DNA from: VRUE01 sp963729995
GTDB lineage: Bacteria; Actinomycetota; Thermoleophilia; Solirubrobacterales; 70-9
Direction: 5' to 3'
Length of the DNA stretch: 64,000 bases
NCBI GenBank assembly: GCA_963729995.1
Contig: CAVSPF010000003.1
Span: 992,001-1,056,000 of the forward strand
Positions 59,186-64,000 of this stretch are shown here, piece after piece. Numbering within the stretch: position 1 is the first letter of the stretch; each line of letters starts with the position of its first letter. The notes under the pieces were generated by a model. The model was given only the letters and a program-made list of their open reading frames with translations. It made no database searches and was not told where the DNA came from. The position numbers were made by a program, and so were the translations under genes.

Positions 59186-59254
59186 CAGCAAGGACGAGCG
59201 CCCCAGGGCTCCCCCTCTCTGGACACGCGGCGCGGGGACGGCGATCATGCGCCG

Positions 59255-59908
59255 ATGAACACAGCCATCCTCATCTTCGACAAGCTCACCGCGCTCGACG
59301 CAATCGGGCCCTACGAGGTGCTTCGCGCAGTCCCGGGGTGGGAGGTGACGTTCGTCGGGCGCTCCCGGGGAGAGGTGCGCACCGACAGCGGCTTTCTCGG
59401 GCTCAGCGCCGATCGCTCGCTCGACGAAGTGACCGACCCCGACATCGTCCTCGTGCCGGGTGGCGAAGGCAACCGCCCACTGATGGAGGACGAGACGGTC
59501 CTCTCCTGGCTGCGGCAGGTCGACGAGGCGACCAGGTGGACGACGTCCGTCTGCACCGGGTCCCTCGTCCTCGGCGCCGCCGGCCTGCTGGAGGGCAAGC
59601 GAGCGACGTCGCACTGGCTCTTCCTCGAGCGCCTGCGAGAGTTCGGCGCCGACCCGGTCGGTGGCCGCTTCGTCGAGGACGGCAAGACGATCACCGCGGC
59701 GGGTGTCTCCGCCGGCATCGACATGGCGCTGCACCTCGTCGGCCGCTCGGCCGGGCCGGAGGTCGCTCAGGCCGTCCAGCTGGGGATCGAGTACGACCCG
59801 CAGCCGCCCTTCGACAGCGGTTCCCCCGCAAAGGCCCCCGCCTCGATCGTCGAGGCGGTCACCGCGGCTGCCGCCACGACCGACAGCTGGCTCGGCGCGC
59901 AGGACTGA
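59255..59908 (+). CDS. DJ-1/PfpI-family protein
   Basis: A 217-residue DJ-1 superfamily protein. The nucleophilic Cys100 sits in the elbow SVCTGSLVLGAAGLL, and LDAIGPYEVL with conserved Asp/Glu near 15-21 resembles the isonitrile hydratase and ThiJ/GATase1-like branch; ATSHWLFLERLREFG follows. The C-terminus extends 20 residues past the usual domain. Function could be glyoxalase, hydratase or protease-like and is not decided. Starts at ATG 69 bases after the methyltransferase. Confidence 0.9.
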   Translation: MNTAILIFDKLTALDAIGPYEVLRAVPGWEVTFVGRSRGEVRTDSGFLGLSADRSLDEVTDPDIVLVPGGEGNRPLMEDETVLSWLRQVDEATRWTTSVCTGSLVLGAAGLLEGKRATSHWLFLERLREFGADPVGGRFVEDGKTITAAGVSAGIDMALHLVGRSAGPEVAQAVQLGIEYDPQPPFDSGSPAKAPASIVEAVTAAAATTDSWLGAQD

Positions 59909-59946
59909 CCCCCTGCACTGCCACGGACTCAGCCGCTACGGTTAAC

Positions 59947-59986
59947 CCTCCTCGGGATCCGGCAAACCGATCCCGGCAAGAGGAGG
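59947..59986 (+). promoter_or_regulatory. hairpin masking the ribosome binding site of the PLP decarboxylase gene
   Basis: CCTCCT (59947-59952) pairs with AGGAGG (59981-59986) and CGGGATC (59953-59959) with GATCCCG (59969-59975), two stacked stems totalling 13 base pairs. AGGAGG is the ribosome binding site 6 bases before the GTG start at 59993. Opening this structure would be needed for translation, so it is a candidate thermometer, ligand-controlled or protein-controlled switch. Confidence 0.6.
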
Positions 59987-59992
59987 AGCGCG

Positions 59993-61405
59993 GTGACCGC
60001 AGCGGACAACGGCGGCAACGAGATTCTCGACTTTCTCTACCCCTACCGGAGTCGGTATGAGACCTACCGACGGCTGCCCGAGGAGGGCGTCGGTCGCGAG
60101 CGGCTGCTGGCGGAGGTGAACGAGATGTCCGAGCGCGAGGACGCGCCGGCCCGGGAGGGGAAGATCTCGGGGTCGCTGTACCACGGCGGCGAGGAGCACT
60201 TCGCCTTCCTGGCGGAGGTCTACCGCCACTTCGCCCACATGAACGTGCTGCAGCGCGACATGTACCCCAGCGCCACCAAGTTCGAGGGCGAGATCATCTC
60301 GATGGCGCTGGCGCTGCTGAGCGGCGATGCGGCAAACGGCGAGGGCGACGCGCCCTGCGGCGTCCTCACCTCCGGCGGCAGCGAGAGCCTGATCAGCGCC
60401 ATGCTCGTCTACCGCGAGCGCGGTCGCGAGCGGGGCATCGTCGAGCCGGAGGTGGTGATGCCCGTGACGGCGCACGTGGCGCTGCTCAAGGGCGCGCACT
60501 ACCTCGGCGTCAAGGCGATCCAGACGCCGGTGACCGACGACTTCCGGGCCGACACGGAGGCGATCGCCGCCGCGATCGGCCCCCGGACCGTCGCGCTGGT
60601 CGGCTCGGCGGGCACCTACCCGCACGGGGTCGTCGACCCGATCGCCGAGCTCTCGGAGCTGGCCCTCGAGCACGACATCGGCCTCCATGTCGATGGCTGC
60701 CTGGGCGGCTTCATCCTGCCCTGGGCGGAGCGGCTGGGACACCAGGTCCCGCTCTGGGACTTCCGCCTGCCCGGCGTGACATCGATCTCCGCCGACACCC
60801 ACAAGTACGGCTACGCGCCGAAGGGCGCCGGCGTGCTGCTCTACCGCAACCCCGACCTGCGCCACCACCAGTACTTCGCACACACCGACTGGCCGGGCGG
60901 GATCTACGCCTCGCCCGGGATCGCCGGCAGCCGCTCCGGCGGGCTGATCGCCGCCACCTGGGCGGCGATGGTCAGCCTCGGCGAGCGCGGCTACCTCGAG
61001 CTGGCCGAGCGGATCCTCGCCACGGCGGCCGAGCTGCGGAGCACGGTCGAATCGATCCCGGAGCTGAGGACGCTCGGCCACTCGCCGTTCATCGTCGCCT
61101 TCGGCTCCGACGAGCTCGACATCTGGCACGTCAACGACGCGCTCCAGGACAGGGGCTGGCGCATGAACGGCTGCCAGCTGCCGCCGGGACTGCACTTCTG
61201 CGTGACGCGGCCGAACACCGTGCCGGGCGTGGCCGAGGCGTTCGCCGCCGACCTGCGCGAGGCGGTGGCCTACGCGAAGGACCCGCCCTCCACCCCACCC
61301 CGGAGCGGCGCCCTCTACGGGGCCGGCGGCGCGGACATGCCCGCGACCGGGGACCTGCTGGTCGGCTATCTCGATGCGACGAGCGTCCCCGCGCCGCAGC
61401 CGTGA
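59993..61405 (+). CDS. PLP-dependent decarboxylase/sphingosine-phosphate lyase-like enzyme
   Basis: A 470-residue fold-type I PLP enzyme. SGSLYHGGEEHF near 59-70 and TSGGSESLISAM (126-137) form the phosphate loop, Asp234 in HVDGCLGGF binds the pyridine nitrogen, and Lys271 in SADTHKYGYAPKG is the Schiff-base lysine. The overall pattern is closest to sphingosine-1-phosphate lyase and glutamate decarboxylase-like group II enzymes. Starts at GTG with the hairpin-masked AGGAGG upstream. Its stop overlaps the FGGY kinase by 4 bases. Substrate unknown; a coupled kinase/lyase pathway is inferred. Confidence 0.88.
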   Translation: MTAADNGGNEILDFLYPYRSRYETYRRLPEEGVGRERLLAEVNEMSEREDAPAREGKISGSLYHGGEEHFAFLAEVYRHFAHMNVLQRDMYPSATKFEGEIISMALALLSGDAANGEGDAPCGVLTSGGSESLISAMLVYRERGRERGIVEPEVVMPVTAHVALLKGAHYLGVKAIQTPVTDDFRADTEAIAAAIGPRTVALVGSAGTYPHGVVDPIAELSELALEHDIGLHVDGCLGGFILPWAERLGHQVPLWDFRLPGVTSISADTHKYGYAPKGAGVLLYRNPDLRHHQYFAHTDWPGGIYASPGIAGSRSGGLIAATWAAMVSLGERGYLELAERILATAAELRSTVESIPELRTLGHSPFIVAFGSDELDIWHVNDALQDRGWRMNGCQLPPGLHFCVTRPNTVPGVAEAFAADLREAVAYAKDPPSTPPRSGALYGAGGADMPATGDLLVGYLDATSVPAPQP

Positions 61406-62988
61406 CGCCCAGCTCCGGAGAGGCCTCCCCACACATCCTCGCGATCGACATGGGGACGGGAACCGCGAAGGCCGCGCTGGTCTCGCGCCGGGGGAGGATC
61501 GCAGCGGCGGCGATTCGCGACGTCGAGATGCAGCAGCTCCCCGGCGGCGGCGCCGAGCAGGACCCCGAGCAGTGGTGGCGGGCGGTGGTCGAGGCGGCGC
61601 GCGAGGCGCTGGGGCGCGCCGGGCTCGCGCCCGAGAGCGTCATCGCCGTTCGCTGCACCACTCAATGGGCGGTGACCGTACCCGTGGACGCCGAGGGCCG
61701 GGCGCTCGCCAACGCGATCTCCTGGATGGACACCCGCGGCGGCCCCCACGTCAGGAAGCTTGTCGGCGGCCCGCTCAAGGTGGCCGGCTACAGCGTTGCC
61801 AAGCTGCCCCGCTGGTTGCGGCTGACAGGCGGCGCGCCGGTGCTCTCGGGAATCGACGGCCTCGGCCACATCCTCTACTTCAAGAACGAGCGCCCCGAGG
61901 TCTACGAGGCCGCGGCGGCCTTCCTCGAGCCGATGGACTACCTCAACCTGCGCCTCTGCGGCCGCTGCGCCGCCTCCCACGCGACGATCTACCCCTACTG
62001 GCTCACCGACAACCGCGACGTGGGCCGCGTCGACTACGACGAGGCGTTGCTGCGCCGAGCCGGGATCGACCGCGCCAAGCTCCCTGAGCTGGTGCCGGTG
62101 GACGCCGTCCTCGGCACGCTTGCGCCGGCGGTCTGTGAGGAGCTCGGCCTAGGGCCGCAGACCAAGGTGTTGAGCGGCCTCCCCGACAGCCTGGCGGCGA
62201 CGATCGGGGCGGGGATCGTCGCGCAGGGGCAGGGCTACATGTCGATCGGCACCAGCTCATGGCTCTCCTGCCTCGTGCCACGCAAGAAGACCGACCTGCT
62301 GCACCTGATAGCCACCAGCGCAGCGGCGCTGCCCGGGCGTCACCAGGTCGTCGCCGAGCAGGGTGCGGCGGGCCGCTGCCTGGAGTTCGTCGCCAACAAC
62401 ATTCTCTACGGTGCCGGTGCCGAAGGCCCCGCCCCGCCCCCCGACCTCTTCGAGCTCCTCGACCGCCAGGCGGCGCGCGTGCCCGCGGGCAGCGACGGCC
62501 TGATCTTCACCCCCTGGCTGAACGGGGTCAACGCCCCCCACGAGGACCCCTTCACGCGCAGCGCCTTCTTCAACCAGTCGCTGGCCACGACCCGGGCCCA
62601 TTACGTGCGGGCGACGATGGAGGGTGTCGCCTACAACCTGCGCTGGCTCAAGGGCGCCGTCGAGCGCTTCGCCGGGTGCCGGTTCGAGCGGCTCAACCTG
62701 ATCGGCGGCGCCGCCCTGTCCGTCACCTGGTGCCAGATCCTTGCCGATGTGCTGGGCTGCGACGTGGGACAGGTCGCAAACCCGCGCTACGCCAACGCCG
62801 TCGGCGCCGCGCTGGCTGGCTTCACGGCGCTCGGCGAGCTCGATCCCGAGGAGATCCCGGCAGCCGTGGAGCTGACCGCCACATATGGGCCCGAGGACAC
62901 CGCCCGCCGCGCCCACGATCGCCAGTTCGAGCACTTCCTCGGCCTCTACCGCGCCAACCGGCGCCTCTACCGCCGCCTCAACGCATAG
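61402..62988 (+). CDS. FGGY-family carbohydrate kinase
   Basis: A 528-residue kinase. The N-terminal ATPase signature IDMGTGTAKAALV, the FGGY-type SWMDTRGG, catalytic Asp in GLPDSLAATIGAG, and the C-terminal block LNLIGGAALSVTWCQILADVLG fit the xylulokinase/ribulokinase branch. It phosphorylates a sugar or polyol using ATP. GTG start overlaps the lyase-like gene stop (GTGA). With that gene it could phosphorylate an amino alcohol or sugar that is then cleaved; this is inference. A structured RNA element begins 10 bases after the stop. Confidence 0.92.
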   Translation: MTPSSGEASPHILAIDMGTGTAKAALVSRRGRIAAAAIRDVEMQQLPGGGAEQDPEQWWRAVVEAAREALGRAGLAPESVIAVRCTTQWAVTVPVDAEGRALANAISWMDTRGGPHVRKLVGGPLKVAGYSVAKLPRWLRLTGGAPVLSGIDGLGHILYFKNERPEVYEAAAAFLEPMDYLNLRLCGRCAASHATIYPYWLTDNRDVGRVDYDEALLRRAGIDRAKLPELVPVDAVLGTLAPAVCEELGLGPQTKVLSGLPDSLAATIGAGIVAQGQGYMSIGTSSWLSCLVPRKKTDLLHLIATSAAALPGRHQVVAEQGAAGRCLEFVANNILYGAGAEGPAPPPDLFELLDRQAARVPAGSDGLIFTPWLNGVNAPHEDPFTRSAFFNQSLATTRAHYVRATMEGVAYNLRWLKGAVERFAGCRFERLNLIGGAALSVTWCQILADVLGCDVGQVANPRYANAVGAALAGFTALGELDPEEIPAAVELTATYGPEDTARRAHDRQFEHFLGLYRANRRLYRRLNA

Positions 62989-62997
62989 CCCGGCCTT

Positions 62998-63110
62998 TGC
63001 AAGCGCTCGGGCAGCGGTCCGCCTGCCCAACGGGACCGCTTGCATATACAGAGGTACACGCCTCTTCTCCCTGTAGCAACCCCAGAAACGCTCGGCCCGA
63101 AGGCTTCGGT
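62998..63110 (+). ncRNA. structured RNA element with predicted pseudoknot, 3' of the FGGY kinase
   Basis: TGCAAG (62998-63003) pairs with CTTGCA (63039-63044). Inside, GGGCAG/CTGCCC (63009-63014, 63023-63028) and CGGTCC/GGACCG (63015-63020, 63033-63038) interleave as an H-type pseudoknot. A second module (63043-63090) has TACAG...CTGTA around AGAGG/CCTCT, then AACCCCAGAAACGC. The second module recurs at 55516-55561. Orientation is taken as plus because the element follows a plus-strand gene; a minus-strand role beside dxs is possible. Rest of the 62989-63189 gap holds nothing else I can support. Confidence 0.45.
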
Positions 63111-63189
63111 TATGGCGGTACCAAAGAGGCGGACGGGACCCTAGCCGATTGAGCGCTTTGGTGCAAGCGCGTCCGGGCGGCCTCCTTGA

Positions 63190-64000
63190 CTAGCTGGCGA
63201 CGGCCTCGGGAGAGCGCAGGGTAGCCAGCACCCGATCTGCCACGGACTCGCCCGTGAGGCCGACCTCCTCGCGCAGCAGCGCCGGCTTGCCGTGGGTGAC
63301 GTAGCGGTCGGGGAGGCCGATGCGCAGGACGCGGGCCCGCTCCCCCGGGCGGTCGGCGAAGGCACCCTCGAGGTGCTCGAGGACGGCCGAGCCGAAGCCG
63401 CCGGGCAGCACGTTCTCCTCGATCGTCACCAACAGGTCGTGGCCAAGCGCGAGGCGCTCCAGCAGCTCGGCGTCGATCGGCTTCGCGAAGCGGGCATCCG
63501 CGACCGTGGGCTCGAGCTCGTGCGCGGCGAGCACCTCGGCGGCCTGCAGCGCCACGGCCACCCCGTAGCCGTAGCCCAGCAGCGCCACCCGCTCGCCGCT
63601 CGCCAGCAGCTCGCCGCTGCCGATCGGGATCGCCTCCGGCTCGGCGGGCAGCTCAACTCCCTCCGCCGCACCGCGCGGGTAGCGCAGCGCCGCCGGGCCG
63701 TCATGGGCGATCGCCGTGCGCAACATGTGGACGAGCATTGCCTCGTCACGGGGCGCCATCAAGACGATGTTGGGGAGCAGGCGCAGGTAGGAGACGTCGA
63801 AGGCACCGTGATGGGTCGGGCCGTCATCGCCGACCAGGCCCGCCCGATCCATCGCGAAGGTGACGTCGAGCTTCTGCAGGCAGACATCGTGGACGATCTG
63901 GTCGTAGGCGCGCTGCAGGAAGGTCGAGTAGATCGCGCAGACCGGCTTCGCCCCCTGGATCGCCAGCCCCGAAGCGAGCAGGACAGCGTTCTGCTCGGCG
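63190..64000 (-). CDS. dxs: 1-deoxy-D-xylulose 5-phosphate synthase, 3' part
   Basis: The C-terminal 270 residues of DXS; the 5' part lies beyond the window edge. VCAIYSTFLQRAYDQ, then DRAGLVGDDGPTHHGAFDVSY (shown in two pieces in the family as DRAGLVG and DGPTHHG) with the transketolase pyrimidine-binding and catalytic His, LRYPRG and the transketolase C domain follow. It condenses pyruvate and glyceraldehyde 3-phosphate, starting the MEP isoprenoid pathway, with thiamine diphosphate. It ends at 63190; no good terminator is seen after it. Confidence 0.93.
   Translation of the reverse strand, partial: AEQNAVLLASGLAIQGAKPVCAIYSTFLQRAYDQIVHDVCLQKLDVTFAMDRAGLVGDDGPTHHGAFDVSYLRLLPNIVLMAPRDEAMLVHMLRTAIAHDGPAALRYPRGAAEGVELPAEPEAIPIGSGELLASGERVALLGYGYGVAVALQAAEVLAAHELEPTVADARFAKPIDAELLERLALGHDLLVTIEENVLPGGFGSAVLEHLEGAFADRPGERARVLRIGLPDRYVTHGKPALLREEVGLTGESVADRVLATLRSPEAVAS

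Noticed and set aside
63111..63189. Intrinsic terminator for dxs
   Set aside because: Only a large split stem with a long loop and three Ts could be drawn; too weak to annotate.

Overview
This is a 64 kb stretch of a high-GC bacterial chromosome. Gene content, many GTG/TTG starts and 4-bp ATGA/GTGA stop-start overlaps point to an actinobacterium. The best guess is the class Thermoleophilia (Solirubrobacterales-like). The evidence is a tlyA-nadK-recN-steA-mctB-pyrG-xerD order like that of mycobacteria, combined with a SAM-I riboswitch, a fused SecDF and few mycobacterial hallmarks. This placement is inference; no rRNA is present. I see no CRISPR array, prophage, insertion sequence or complete mobile element.

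Layout. (1) 1-1850: a SAM-I riboswitch with an intrinsic terminator controls a threonine synthase-like gene coupled to a MoaD/ThiS-type sulfur carrier. (2) 1.9-6.8 kb, plus strand: CorA, a HIT protein, phosphohexomutase, metallo-beta-lactamase fold hydrolase and a diacylglycerol kinase-like protein, the last four partly overlapping. (3) 6.8-19.1 kb, minus strand: the conserved yebC-ruvC-ruvA-ruvB-(zinc ribbon)-secDF-recJ-relA block. (4) 19-23 kb: an rpiR-pdxS-pdxT-M29 peptidase operon for PLP synthesis. (5) 23-37 kb: mixed accessory genes, including an MMPL transporter, a lipoprotein/ABC pair, secreted proteins, a degenerate GGDEF/HD-GYP protein, PhzF, an Hpt protein, a thioredoxin-like lipoprotein, an SDR, a glycosyltransferase and two tRNA genes (CAT and GTT anticodons). 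(6) 37.1-37.8 kb: an HNH endonuclease gene beside tRNA-Asn with a perfect SOS-box palindrome upstream. (7) 37.8-55.2 kb, all minus strand: dnaG, dgt, recO, fpg, xerD, DUF3866, M20 peptidase, pyrG, a MraY-like transferase, mctB, steA, recN, an MFS transporter, nadK and tlyA. This array serves replication, repair, nucleotide supply and envelope/division. (8) 55.2-55.76 kb: a gap with no protein gene but a good plus-strand promoter and intrinsic terminator, so a probable non-coding RNA. (9) 55.8-64 kb: DUF1801, a thioesterase, GNAT, alpha/beta hydrolase, O-methyltransferase, DJ-1 family protein, a PLP decarboxylase/sphingosine-phosphate-lyase-like enzyme coupled to an FGGY kinase, and the 3' half of dxs.

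Most unusual signals. The thrC-moaD pair under a SAM riboswitch suggests a homocysteine/methionine role rather than threonine synthesis. A family of palindromic elements has 16-19-nt loops, some sharing an ATGGGTAC core. Three copies are intergenic and two lie in frame inside recJ and the DUF3866 gene. Two copies of a covarying hairpin motif occur at 55.5 and 63.0 kb, one next to a predicted H-type pseudoknot. A hairpin masks the ribosome binding site of the PLP decarboxylase gene. All functional statements come from reading the sequence; no database search was run.
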